Shown here one piece after another: positions 1-10,844 of a stretch of 64,000 nucleotides of DNA. Every line of letters begins with the position of its first letter. Within the stretch, counting starts at the first letter, position 1. Position numbers and translations under genes: made by a program. The DNA comes from Scilla litardierei. Taxonomy: Eukaryota; Streptophyta; Magnoliopsida; Asparagales; Asparagaceae. The stretch covers positions 163,395,442 through 163,459,441 of the forward strand of contig CM061132.1 in assembly GCA_030789695.1 (NCBI GenBank), in the 5' to 3' direction. The notes under the pieces were generated by a model. That model was given only the letters and a program-made list of their open reading frames with translations. It was not told where the DNA came from and did not search any database.

Positions 1-791
1 GACAAGCAATCAAATAACAAATAGAGCACTACGAGAATTGCTTTTAGACCGTGGACCGGCCAATGGGAACACCAATAAAATTTATTACGAAAAGAGAGAA
101 CAAAACAAATCTTCTCTTCACAAACGAAGAAGAAGCACACAAGATCTCTCCGAAAGCTCATAATACAATCTCTCAAAGTTGACTCTCACTGATGATGGCT
201 CAAATTCTCTTAATGTGTTCCGCACAGAAAACCCTTGCCTAAGACCACATATATATATCCCTAGGTTACAATAGGTGTCATCTTTGGCTAGGAATTCCAG
301 TTGATATGAATCCAGACTTTAACTGCATCCTATCCAATTACAGCTCTACGCAATTAATGTGCCACTCCCTAGTGGGTCTCTGCCGCATCCTAGTGGGCCG
401 CATCCCAATGGGCTCCTTTCGACCGACCGATCTTCCTTCTGTATCGACAAATCGAAGCACTGAGCCGAGCGTTCGAGCTATCCGATAGCTGGAACTCGTA
501 AAGCTGTCGACCAATTAGCCACCATACGACCAATCGACCTAACACGAACTTCAACCAAGGTACGACCGAACAACCCAATGCCGAACGAACGACCATCAGA
601 ACACGAACTTTAACCGAGCTAACGACCGATCGACCAAATACGTTATAGAAGACCAATAGCTCAACATCCTCGTATCTGACTTGTGCAGAGTCAGATAGGT
701 CAAACCCAAGCACAGTCGAGTTAGCGCTGCACAAGATAACTCGTCTGTTCGACCAATGCTCCTTCAGTACCGAATCGAACCAACTTCCACA
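1..791 (-). repeat. 3' LTR of the copia element (about 50 bp cut off by the window start)
   Basis: It is about 90% similar to 4575-5366 over its whole length. On the minus strand it starts TGTGGAAG at 791. Base 1 corresponds to about 4575 of the other LTR, so roughly 50 bp of its far end lie outside the window. Confidence 0.88.
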
Positions 792-808
792 AATCTCCAC
801 CTTGGCGA
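792..808 (-). other. Polypurine tract of the copia element
   Basis: Directly inside the 3' LTR the minus strand reads CCAAGGTGGAGATT followed by TGTGG. This is the usual copia polypurine tract position and composition. Confidence 0.65.
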
Positions 809-966
809 GATTAGATCATTCGACCGTCGAACAACCCTCACTGCATCACCTTGGTATAGTATCAACTGGTGTTCCCCCGTCTTTTTGCTCCGAAGAGTCC
901 AATGCTCTTTCGAGCTACAACTGACTCCACCGAGCCACAATGTCCCCAACTGGGGCCTTCACGACA

Positions 967-1491
967 TCATCTCGAAACTATATTGAGCAAGTCCAAACAA
1001 TGCTTGAACTTGGCTCCCGATACAACCTTCATCAACATGTCCACCGAGTTATCATCTATTCCGATTTTCAACAAGTTGATGTCTTCTTCTCCCACATAGT
1101 CACGGACAAAGTAGAATCTCACATTGATATGCTTAGTACGAGCATGAAAGACCTGATTCTTAGCCAAGTGCATAGCACTCTGGTTATCACAATGAAAATC
1201 ATACCTCTCTTGGTAGACTCCCAGACCATCCATCAAGCACATCAGCCATATCACTTCCTTCATCGCTTCAGTCAATGTCGTATACTCTGCCTCCGTAGTA
1301 AAGAAGGCCACCGTAAACTGAAGGATACCCTGCCAACATATTGGAGCGCCAGACAGGGTGAAGACGTAGCATGTCGTCGATCGTCTCCCATCCAAGTCAC
1401 CTGCAAAATCGGAATCGACATAGCCGACTGTACGTGGACTACCATCTCATCGGCTATAAGTCAGACCGACGTCGATCGTGCCATTGATGTA
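967..1491 (-). pseudogene. Copia RNase H fragment
   Basis: The minus-strand reading frame 1395-967 encodes a copia RNase H tail. TTEAEY (residues about 33-38), the CDNQSA box and the ARTKHI motif (usually H-x-R-T/S-KHI) are all present. The segment is continuous with the reverse transcriptase fragment except for the hAT-like insertion at 1492-2736. The expected Asp near the start of RNase H is not in this frame, so the fragment is broken. Confidence 0.85.
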
Positions 1492-2736
1492 CATGGACAG
1501 ATTTATATATGGGCCAGGGGGCACGTGCCCGCTTAAAATTGGGAAGGAAATTACTTTTATGTCCTTCAAAATTATCACGATAGAATACATATTTATATAT
1601 AATGTAGGAATAAAGCAACGCATACCATTTGGCTGAGTGGTAAGCTTTGGCGCATCAAAGCCATGCCACCCGAGTTCGAATCCTAGGCTCTACATTGTGA
1701 ATCTTTTATTTTGCATTTTCCCCGAGGCGTGACATAATCTCTATTTATATATAATACAATAATGCAACAAAGTGTTTGTGTTCGCAGTAAGTTAACACGC
1801 TCCCTCCTATGCCACTCAAGTTCGATTCCCATGCTAGTATCTTAGGGCTAGAATGGTGTTTTAATATATTTTTAAAACATTTTAATTTTAAAAAAAGAAC
1901 GCTTAAAATTAAATAGTTTAATTTTAAAAAAGATTCTCGGGTTGGTATCCTAGGGCGCCCGAAGGGCAATAATTTCTTTAAATATTTTACTCGAGCCCAT
2001 TCCATGCATATTTTTTACCCTAGTGCAAGAATCGTGATTTTTTATAAGTTGGTCTCGCCCGCAAAAACGACAAGTTGGCAACTCGGCATTAATTTAAATT
2101 TTTTGCAAACTAGCAGAATCGATAGGATCTCGTTTGGGAAAGGTTGGGTTTTTTAAATCTCTAATTAGGAGTGTAATTTGGTATTTTGGTTGTTGATTCT
2201 CCAATTAGGAAAATTTTATAGGTATTATTAAAAGTTTTTTTGGATTACTAATGCTTTTATTTTGGTTTTTTTCCAAAAGTTTTTCTACACTCCCTCTCTC
2301 CCCGCAAATCAAGAGGCTCTGTTTTGATCGCCGGCGGGACTCCAGTGGATCTCGTTTGGCAGAAAGGTTATGTTTTTGAACTATCTAATTAAAAGTGTAA
2401 TTTGGCTGTGGATTCTTTAATTTGGGATAATTTTTGGGTTCTAATTAGGAGAGATTCATCAATTTTTCAGATTAATTAGGATAGATTAATCAAGTTTTTT
2501 GGATTACTTATGATTTTGATACTATTGAAAATTTAATTAGGAGAAATTAATCAATTTTTAAGAGCGTAATAAAGTTAGGGTTTTGAAATATCTATTTAGA
2601 AGTGTAATTTGGTAACTAAAATAACATAAAATATCTAATTCATTTTTGAAACAATTTTACAATAAATAAAATAAACAAAAATTATTTCCGGTAAAAAATT
2701 GTGCCCCTCTAAATTTAATTCCTGGATCCATCACTG
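1492..2736. mobile_element. hAT-like non-autonomous DNA transposon with 8-bp target duplication
   Basis: The 1245 bp segment interrupts the copia RT/RNase H region and is flanked by the perfect 8-bp direct repeat TTGATGTA (1484-1491 and 2737-2744). The outer ends are imperfect inverted repeats. The left end begins CATGGACAG and reaches CCAGGGGGCACG. The right end, read inward, begins CAGTGATGGATCCAGG and reaches AGAGGGGCAC. An 8-bp duplication and CA-rich ends ending in GGGGCAC are typical of plant hAT elements. No transposase frame is present. The interior is AT-rich and contains two tRNA-like box B motifs. The superfamily call rests on duplication length and termini only. Confidence 0.75.
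1630..1683 (+). other. tRNA-like internal promoter boxes (degenerate tRNA or SINE head)
   Basis: TGGCTGAGTGG at 1630-1640 fits an RNA polymerase III box A, and GTTCGAATC at 1674-1682 fits box B. The spacing is as in a tRNA gene. The T-arm stem around box B does not pair well and no acceptor stem is evident, so this is not a functional tRNA. A second, weaker box B (GTTCGATTC) occurs near 1820. Both lie inside the hAT-like element. Confidence 0.5.
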
Positions 2737-2744
2737 TTGATGTA

Positions 2745-3667
2745 TCTAAGTATCCATTGCACTGCTCGTCGGTGCTCCTTTCCCGGATTGTGCATGTACC
2801 TGCTTACCATGCTAACCGCATGTGATGGGTCGGTTCGGATACCAACCATAGCATACATCAAGGCCCCTACCGCACTGGCATACGGTATGCTCTACATGAG
2901 CTTCTTCTCTTCTTCGTTCTTCTGGCAATTCTGAGTTTGAAGTGAGGTGCAAGCAGAGTAGCTACGAGCTTCATCTTCTCACAACTAAATCTCTGTATTA
3001 TCGACTTGAAGTAGCGACACTGTGAGAGATGAACTCTACCTCCGCTTCGATCTCTTATGCTTTACATCCCAAGAATTCTCCGTGCTTCGCCTAGATCATT
3101 CATCTCAAACGCATAACTCAACTGAGCTTTCAATCTCTGAATCTCCTCTTTATTCGATGAAGCTATCAGCAAGTCATCGACATAAAGCAGAAGATAGATG
3201 AAGGAACCATCGTCCAATTTCTGATAGAACATGCAATGATCATAAGGGCTGCGAATATACCATTGATCATCGGTCATAAAGCATTCAAAATGCTTATACC
3301 ATTGTCTAGGGGACTGCTTCAACCCATAGAGTGACTTCCTCAGTCTACATGCAAGACCGATGTCGCTCTTATAAACATCGGGCTGAGCCATATAGATCTC
3401 TTCTTCGAGTTCTCCGTGCAAGAACGACGTCTTGACATCTAGATGCACCAGTTCAAGGTCGAATTGAGCAACTAAAGCCAACAGGATCCAAATCGAGCAA
3501 TTCTTCACCACATGAGAGAAGACATCATTGTAATCAATGCCTTCTCTTTGTGTGAAGCCCATCGCTACGAGGCGAGCTTTGTAGCGAACATCTCCTGATT
3601 CGACCCATTTCTTCTTGGTGTAGACCCGCTTACACCCAATTGCTTTCTTACCTTTTAAAAGCTCCAC
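2745..3667 (-). pseudogene. Copia reverse transcriptase fragment
   Basis: The frame 3667-3062 (minus) encodes copia RT: YKARLVAMGFTQREGIDY, HLDVKTSFLHGELEEEI, SLYGLKQSPRQWYK and the catalytic LLLYVDDLLIA. The Asp pair of YVDD is intact. Beyond 3062 the similarity continues in other frames to 2745 (a SRYMHNPGKEH-like stretch), so at least one frameshift is present. The N-terminal RT part and the upstream linker are in a different frame. Protein function is lost. Confidence 0.9.
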
Positions 3668-3724
3668 GAGATCTCATGTGTCGTTCTTCGCCAGCGATTT
3701 CATCTATTCATCTATTGCACTTCT

Positions 3725-4480
3725 TCACCACTCCGGGTCTTCGGATTGCTTCACCTCTCTGAAAGAAGTGGGGATATCGATACATACAGCGGAAAAGGCA
3801 AATGAGACCATCTCTGAATACCTTACAGGTCTTCTTATCTCACGTCTTGGCCTCAACGCTGCTATGGAATCTTTCGGATGAACGACCCTTGGAGACAAGC
3901 TATCTCCACCAACTGAGCTTGAACTATCAACTTCACCAGCATCCGTCTGGAGTCCGTCTTCTGCAGCTTCTGGTGTGGGTCGATCTGAGTCGCCGATCAA
4001 CCGATGTAAAACCTCAGACACGTTGTCGTAGACCTGCTTCAATTATGACTGTTCGGTCTCCACCTTTGGTTCATACTCATTCTTTAGTAACGTCGACTCA
4101 TCAAACGTTGCATCTCTGCTCAGGATCACATTCCTCTGTGTCAGACACCACATTCGATATCCCTTGACACCATTGCTAAAGCACAAGAAGATGGCTTTCT
4201 TGGCTTGAGTGCCGAGTTTTTCTTCCTTCACAGCATAGTAGCTTAGACAGCTCCAAACTCGTAGTGATCCATAGTCGAATACTGGCTTTTTCCACCAAAC
4301 CTCCAATGAAGGTCTTCCTCCCAATGTAGCAGACGGTAGCCGATTGACCAAGTAGGTCGCGTACGCCAGGGCCTCTGCCCAAAACTCCTCCGGGTCAGCG
4401 GTTGACAACATGCATCAAACTTTCTTCAGCAAAGTATGATTCATCCTCTCAGCAACACCATTCTGCTAGGGATGCTCTTA
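3725..4480 (-). pseudogene. Copia integrase C-terminal fragment and linker
   Basis: The minus frame 4411-4043 encodes the end of the copia integrase region (EEFWAEALAYATYLVNRLPS). Just upstream, about 4450-4430, the NGVAERMNHTL stretch holds the third acidic residue of the DDE core. Frame 4042-3725 is the low-complexity linker before RT, ending in RREIRRPVRYSEMVSFAF. The first two DDE acidic residues, the HHCC finger, protease and gag are absent. Confidence 0.82.
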
Positions 4481-4510
4481 CGGTGTTACACGAGACATCG
4501 AGAAGGTAAG

Positions 4511-4522
4511 CTTTGATACCAA
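4511..4522 (-). other. Primer-binding site (initiator tRNA-Met type)
   Basis: The minus strand reads TGGTATCAAAGC three bases after the LTR end. It differs by one base from the common plant copia primer-binding site TGGTATCAGAGC. Confidence 0.82.
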
Positions 4523-4525
4523 TTT

Positions 4526-5366
4526 GTTGTGCCCCAACGCGGAAACTCGGATCGCCGAAGGACCCCGGAACTAGGACGAGCAATCAAATAACAATTAGAG
4601 TACTATAAGAATTGCTTTTAGGCCGTGGACCGGCCAAGGAAGAACACCGATGAACTTTATTACGAAAGGAGAGAACAAAACAAATCTTCTCTTCACAAAC
4701 GAAGAAGAAGCACACAAGATCTCTCAAAAAGCTCACAATACAATCTCTCAAAGTTGGCTCTTACAAATGGCGACTCAAATTCTCTCAATGTGTTCCGCAC
4801 ACAAAACCCTATCCTAAGACCACCTATATATAGCCCTAGTTTACACTTGGTGTTTTCTTTGGCTGGGAATTCCAATTGATACGAATCCCGACTTTAACGG
4901 CATCTTATCCAATCATAGCTCTACGCAATTAATGTGCTGCTCCCTAGTGGGCCTCCGTCGTATCCTAGTGGTCCACATCCCGATGGGCTCCCTTCGACCG
5001 ACCAATCTTCCTTTTGTATCGAATGACTGAAGCGCTAAGCCGAGCGTTTGAGCTATCCGATAGCTCGAACTCGTAGAGCTGTCGACCAATGAGCTACCAT
5101 ACGACCGATTGACCTAACACTGACTTCAACCAAGTTACGATCGAACAACCCAATGCCTAACGACCGACCATCAGAACATGGACTTTAACCGACCTGACAA
5201 CCGATCGACTAACTGCGTTGTAGAAGACCAATAGCTCAGCGTCCTCGTATCTGATTTGTGCAGAATCAGATAGGTCGAACCCAAGCACAGTCGAGTTAGC
5301 TCTGCACAAGATAACTCGTATGTTCGACCAATGCTCCTTCAGCGCCGAATCGAGCCAACTTCCACA
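4526..5366 (-). repeat. 5' LTR of the copia element
   Basis: This 841 bp LTR begins TGTGGAAG (minus strand, at 5366) and ends ACAACA (at 4526). It matches 1-791. The sequence just outside is TGGAA (5367-5371). Confidence 0.88.
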
Positions 5367-5677
5367 TGGAAAATCATCTTTGTCTACTACTTCAGAAGTA
5401 TTAATACATAACCATGAGTGCTTAACAATTAGAACTGCCACATCCAACGTTTTGTGCACAAAATCACCATTCCAATGTTCTTATTTTTTGTGCGAGAAGG
5501 ATATAAGAAAGATATCACTTGTGTCTTAGGAAGATGGAAGAAAGGAATAAAATAAATGACATGCAAATTATTCAACTCAATTCCCGTCTAAGTTCCATAT
5601 AGACACATCCGACAACAATAAAGAAAAATACAACATAACCGTCCATAAAGACCCAGAAAAGAGATCATAGAGCTTGC

Positions 5678-8600
5678 CTCTTGATTTTGATATATGCCAT
5701 AGCTCTGTTTGCATATGCGACCGCTGTGGGAGACAGTACAATGCTTCTTGAGTAACATTCAATTGACTCCAGATATTTTTTCTGCTTAAAGTACTCATTA
5801 CCCTGCAAGTAGAATGTGTGCATCAGTTTAGCTCTAGAATCTTTGATTATGACAAGGAATTAAGATATCCTGCCAAGTCACATTCCGACACCGAGATCTC
5901 TACCAGCTCTTTTTCTGAAGATGCATCTGGTAATTTTTCATCACTCAGGTAGCTACTAGGAAATTGACTGATTTCATCTGAGTAGTTCAAATAATGTTTG
6001 CCACGCTCACTGGCAGTAGTTCCAGCAATTGCACTAGCTTTCTTCTTATCCTCTCTAGCAGCAATCTTCCTTGGAGGTCCTTTGCCATCATCCAAATTCC
6101 CAGTGTCCCACAATGATCCCTTTTAAGAGAAATGATAGACAAAGTGAAAAAGGTCAACGCTTTATCAGCGCAGCCTGAAAATTTGATAATATATCTTACA
6201 TGATGCCGTATTGCAACGAATGACTAAAGGTTTCTATTTAAGGAAGGTATATCATCCATGGGAATCCTTCATGAAGATAGACTGTGGCGTCAGTGTACAT
6301 GATCTAAACTGAGTTCTTTGGATATGTGACTGTCCCTCTAGCAAAGTGGCAAATCATCATGTGCCTGTTCTCACCCAATAACCCAAACCCAACCACCAAA
6401 TAAATAATAATTCCAATTTTATGCAATGAACGGACTTAGAATTGAGGGCCATCAGTCTACAACTCCTTAATGAATGTCTCCAGGATCTTCCGATCGGAGA
6501 TTGAGATTGAGAGCTCCGCAAGGGATAGGACGGTTGAGGTTCGAAATTGGAGTTGAGAGGAAAGGTTGTTGTCGATTGCTCCTCTTACTATTTAAGTGTA
6601 GTGTACTGACAAAATAAGTTTCATCCATGTAAGTAGAACCCATATAAGAATGGATCGATACGAAGCATTCATCTCAGTGCACCAATAATAGCAAATAAGC
6701 TCTGAGATTTAATCGACCATTTGATCGTGTGTGGCACTGGCGATGCCCTTCTCGATTAAGAACTTGCCCCTTGTCACCGGCCCTCCACATGCCCTAGCGG
6801 TCAAGCAACGCCCGGCTGGTCCTTGTAGGGCTTTAGTGTTACAAAAGCACGCATGCACAAAAGAGACAACAATAACAAACTAAAGGAACAAATCTAAGAT
6901 AACAAATTAAGGTCTGAACAAATCGTAGCAGCAATAGTTAGAGTTACAAAACAATAGTGGCTTTAAAAGTTACAAACCAAAAGTAACAGCAACAATCAAG
7001 GTTCAGATATATGACCTAAAATTAAGTATTAGTTACTTAATTAAACCTCAAATTTCTTGAATTGCATAAACAAAATCACCAGCCACAGGCACCACTATAA
7101 TCAGCTGCAAAATGTGAAGTCAATAAGAAATCCTTGACCCAAAAGACTAAAAAAGTAACTCTCCTAGTTTCTCTCGTGAGCATTGCTACGATGCTTGGAC
7201 AGTTAACAGGCAGTTGGAGCAAGGTGTTATAACTGAAATACATATAGTGCTGAAATGAAAGCCTGAATGCAAATCCATGCTAGCTGGATTGATCAAATAT
7301 TTCATTTTCTTCGAAAAGCATCCAGGACAAAGGATCCTTCTACCAGACTAAAGCACCACATCGTACGCATGAGACATCTCCCTTATCCATGCCACTTTTG
7401 ACTAATCGATGTTACTTTCACACACATAGTGATATCGTCCTTCGATTTTAAGAAATTTTGACGGATTATATAAAGGGGTGTCTTCTCCTATCATGAAACC
7501 TTGGTGATCTTCTATCTAATGAATGAGGATTATACTTCTATATGCTAACACAGTTCAATGTAAACAATAGAATGTTATTATACATCAATTCAGCAAAATT
7601 ATGTATCATACCAAATTCTTACAGGTAAAAAGAAAATTAATGTAGTTTCAAATTAACAAGTCATGAAAGACCAAGTTGTTTTTGCAACATATCAACATAG
7701 TAAGATTATCATTGTAACTATAGGAACCATCTGGACTAGTAGTCTAAAATATAGTGTCAGGACTTTTTTCAAATTTCAATAGTGATATTGGGTTAGCAAC
7801 AAGTCCATTTCCATCATTTCTTTATCAACAATGACCAAAAATTCTGCAACCAAATTTATATGATGGAAAAAGACCAATGGATAGTTATGAACAGTAATTA
7901 GTTTATCTACAACGACATAACGATTTTAGATAAAGAAGACGGCCAATGTTTCATGATAAGGGATAGATTCCCTTCTCATGGTCCTCTAAAAGTTCTTAAA
8001 ATCGAAAGAGAGTATTGTCTTGTCAGCAACATTTGTTATCCATGAGTCAAAATGGCATGAATAATGGAGATCTCTCCCGAATGTTATACTCTCACCTGGC
8101 AAAAGAATCTTTTATTTTGGATGCCCCCCTGAAGAATGCGAAAAACATGATCAACCTGATTAGCATGTATTCGCATTGATGCATTCATCCCAAACACTAC
8201 AAACACACTTACTGTAGCATCTCGCAGCATCAACATTCACAGGAGTTACAAGACGTATTTTGTTTTTTTTTTAGTTTTTTGGTTGATTTCTTACTGACTT
8301 CATATTTTGCAGATAATAATGGTGGCATTTGCATGTGATGATGCTACTACAACAACCGGTTCAAGAAATTAGTGATTTACTTAATTTGTACTAATTGACA
8401 TTTAATTGTTACTACTTCATTTCAGATCGTGTATTTGTACCTTAATTGTTGTTGCTCATTTTGTTTTGTAACTTTGAATGCTGTTAGCCACTTTGGTTTG
8501 TGACTACCCATTGCAGCTATTTAATTTAGCTTATCAGCTTTGCTTCTTTAGTTTGTTGTTGTCGTCTCTTTTTTCATGTAACGCTAATGCTCTAGAATGA

Positions 8601-9882
8601 TTAGCAAGGTGGTATTCGAGTTCGACCACTAGGTGCTCCACAATGATTGGCAAGGTGTTGTTCGACCACATGGCCAACGAGAGGTCTGAGAACAAGGCCA
8701 AAGACACATTCTCGATCGCTAAAGACTTCATTGGGCTCACATGCATTCAAAAGGTCAATTAAACTTACGATCTTAGTTGTTGTTATTGATATTGGGATGA
8801 ATGTCTGCTATTGATTTGGCAGTGTATGATGCTTTTAGATCTAATTATATGGAATGAACGCAATTTGCTTCTGCATCATACACTTCAATGATAAAAAAGC
8901 TGACAGCATCAACCATACCATCAACTCCTCCAGTTTTGAATCGCAATCACCATATCCCTTGCCAAAGCTCTCAACTTCAATCTCTAGTCAAAAGATTATA
9001 GAGATATTCAGTGAGTGTTCAAGATCGGTAGCCGTCAGTTCCAAGTCTGTTCATATCAATTTTACTATCTGAATCAATGACTCACGGAAAGTAAAAGATC
9101 GTCATATATATCCATGGAACTATTTGTTCAAACCCCAAATGCAATCAAGAGATCAATCAAATTCTGTTACCGCACCAATTTTAGTGGCACTTAATTAGAC
9201 TCGTACACCCTTAACTAGTTTACTAATTACATGAAGTGCCCATGTATAGGGCATATCAAACAAATTTGAATTTTGAAACACGAAACTTGTTAGAAATCAA
9301 ACCGTATATCAACCCTATATGGCATTATTTGGCAACACAGTTTGGTTTTGTGAATTACGGTATGGTGAAGTTTGGAGCCTAAATCCAATTTCTAAAACTA
9401 GGCCTCATTCAGATGTTGAAATTGAATAAACTAAAATTTGGATGCACATGAGCTCCACCAAACTATGGCTTTGGAAAAATCTAGTTTGTCATGCCAAATC
9501 TATTAACACTGAAGTAGACACAACAACTTTTTGCTCGATGCATTAAGTGTTCAGTTATGGGAATGTCAAATGAATTTGAATTCTGAAACATTGTCTGAGT
9601 TAATAATAAAACTCGAAACGTAAATAACGGTACCTGTTTTTTTCCATCAGTAGCTTGCCCCTTCGTTTTCTGGTTTTTCTCACCGAGCAAGTCCCAGTCA
9701 TTTAGGTCCTTCAAGAAACCTTTGAAATCCTAAAATCATCGACTACATAGTATAAAACACTGACTCTTACCAACAATTTCAATACAACAAATTGCAATGA
9801 AATCATAGAAGAAACGAGAGAATTCGAAAGAGGAAATTACCATGGGACGATCTTTAACTGGTTTCCTCGAGACGCCGGCCAT
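5678..9882 (-). CDS. RPAP3-like TPR co-chaperone, 5' part of the gene (four exons)
   Basis: Four minus-strand exons join in frame: 9882-9841 (14 aa from ATG), 9729-9634 (32 aa), 6119-5904 (72 aa) and 5802-5678 (41 codons plus 2 nt). Exon 2 carries the N-terminal DFKGFLKDLNDWD motif of RPAP3-type proteins. Exon 3 ends PDASSEKEL, and exon 4 opens the first TPR repeat (GNEYFKQKKYLESIECYSRS, then AYANRAMAYIKIKR). RPAP3 proteins bind HSP90/HSP70 tails through TPRs and act in the R2TP complex that assembles RNA polymerases and PIKK kinases; that is family knowledge. Exon 4 ends with AG followed by GCAAGC, which needs a GC-AG intron. The 3' part of the gene must lie left of the window, beyond the copia element at 1-5366, unless the gene is truncated. 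The family call is good. The 3.5 kb intron 2 could hide another small exon. Confidence 0.75.
6120..6666. other. Part of RPAP3-like intron 2
   Basis: AT-rich sequence between exon 3 and the inverted repeat. No convincing coding sequence or transposon end was seen. Confidence 0.5.
6667..8805. repeat. Large imperfect inverted repeat (about 0.85 kb arms) inside an intron
   Basis: The left arm (about 6667-7520) is the reverse complement of the right arm (about 7920-8805) at roughly 75-80% identity by eye, with a loop of about 0.4 kb near 7720. Matching anchors from outside in are: ATTTAATCGACC (6709 area) with the complement of 8755; GACTTCACATTTTGCAG (complement of 7105 area) with GACTTCATATTTTGCAG (8300 area); the stretch around 7380 with that around 8060; and CGATTTTAAGAA (7443 area) with the complement of 7997. 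No transposase is present. It may be a foldback/MULE-like non-autonomous element or an inverted duplication. If the intron is transcribed it would form a long hairpin RNA. Confidence 0.75.
8806..9633. other. Remainder of RPAP3-like intron 2
   Basis: AT-rich intron sequence up to exon 2. Two stretches with weak mutual similarity (around 9240-9310 and 9555-9620, each with a TCAAA-AATTTGAATT-TGAAAC pattern) suggest an old small repeat. No gene was seen. Confidence 0.4.
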
Positions 9883-10844
9883 TAGGGTTTCCAATATGCT
9901 AATAAAAAGGAGAAAAATAAGTGGGGAAAAAAGTTCAAAAACGAAAGGTTTTTAACTTTAGAGAGCGAGCTATGGACAGATATCGCGAAGGCGAACAAGA
10001 CGAAGTCGAAGGAAACTCGACGATTCTGGAAGCAGGGTTTTGTAAAGGGAATTCCTTCGCGCACCTACCGTTTTACTCTACGCACAACTGCTTAAATTCT
10101 TACTCTGCACGTACCACTTAACGACAATTTTTGTAAAAACGTACAATAATTAAAAATAATTTAAAAATCAACCAAAAAAATTATTTAACAAAACCGACTA
10201 AGTTTATGAGCAAGAGATTGCACACTAGGCCCAAATAAGGTCATTAGTCCAAGGCCCAACAGCTCACCCGTTATGTACAAAAGTGCACTTGCTACATCAA
10301 ATTTCTTCATATACGTTTTTTTAAATTAAAAAAATCAATTTCTATAAATTTCATTTAACCATGAAGTTTTTATCCCCGTTCTTCCTTCAAAATTACCAGC
10401 TATAATCAATTTTGCGAGCCATCTAGAAAAAGACACTGTCTTACGGATGACATCAAAAGCGAAGGTGGAGCTTACAAGAAGTCAAGAGACTGATGGCAAA
10501 CGCTAATTAACCAACGGGCCGATCAAAGCCGGCCCATTAATACATCCTCGCCCACTCCGCCATGCAAAATACATCCGTCCAATCATCCTCTCTTGGGGCC
10601 CCCACCAAGAACCGCACAGTTGTACACCTGTGTGAACATAGGATTGTCAAAACCGAACCCCGAAACCGACCCGACCGACGCTGGCCCATAATCAAAAGGA
10701 TCTCCCAAAAAAAGAGACATGGACAACAAATCAACACCCCAGCGTAAACGCAAACTACACTCCTTTTGAAACCGAAGGCCTCCTCCAAATTCTCAATTAA
10801 AAACAACATAAGCTCTCTCTAATGCAATCAACACATCTCCACAA
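9883..10844. promoter_or_regulatory. Shared upstream region of two divergent genes
   Basis: These 962 bp separate the start codon of the RPAP3-like gene (minus) from that of the receptor kinase (plus) and must contain both promoters and 5' leaders. The RPAP3 side is AT-rich. The kinase side has CT-rich leader sequence close to its ATG. No single core promoter element could be assigned with confidence. Confidence 0.5.

Larger units (their letters stand above)
1..5366 (-). mobile_element. Ty1/copia LTR retrotransposon, internally deleted, truncated by window edge
   Basis: Two direct copies of one sequence (1-791 and 4526-5366) flank fragments of a copia pol gene read on the minus strand. A primer-binding site lies just inside the right copy and a purine-rich tract just inside the left copy, so the right copy is the 5' LTR. 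The order integrase C-terminus, reverse transcriptase, RNase H is diagnostic of Ty1/copia. Gag, protease and most of integrase are missing: the leader after the primer-binding site runs almost directly into the end of the integrase core (about 4450). The rest has frameshifts and stops, and a hAT-like element interrupts it at 1492-2736. It lies to the left of the last visible exon of the RPAP3-like gene and so probably sits in an intron of that gene. The left target duplication is outside the window. Confidence 0.9.

Noticed and set aside
1630..1683. Possible tRNA gene
   Set aside because: Only the two promoter boxes fit. The T stem and acceptor stem do not pair, so I list it as tRNA-like.
8534..8746. 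70-codon minus-strand frame
   Set aside because: It lies in one arm of the large inverted repeat. There is weak coding-like appearance but no recognised domain; mentioned only under the repeat.
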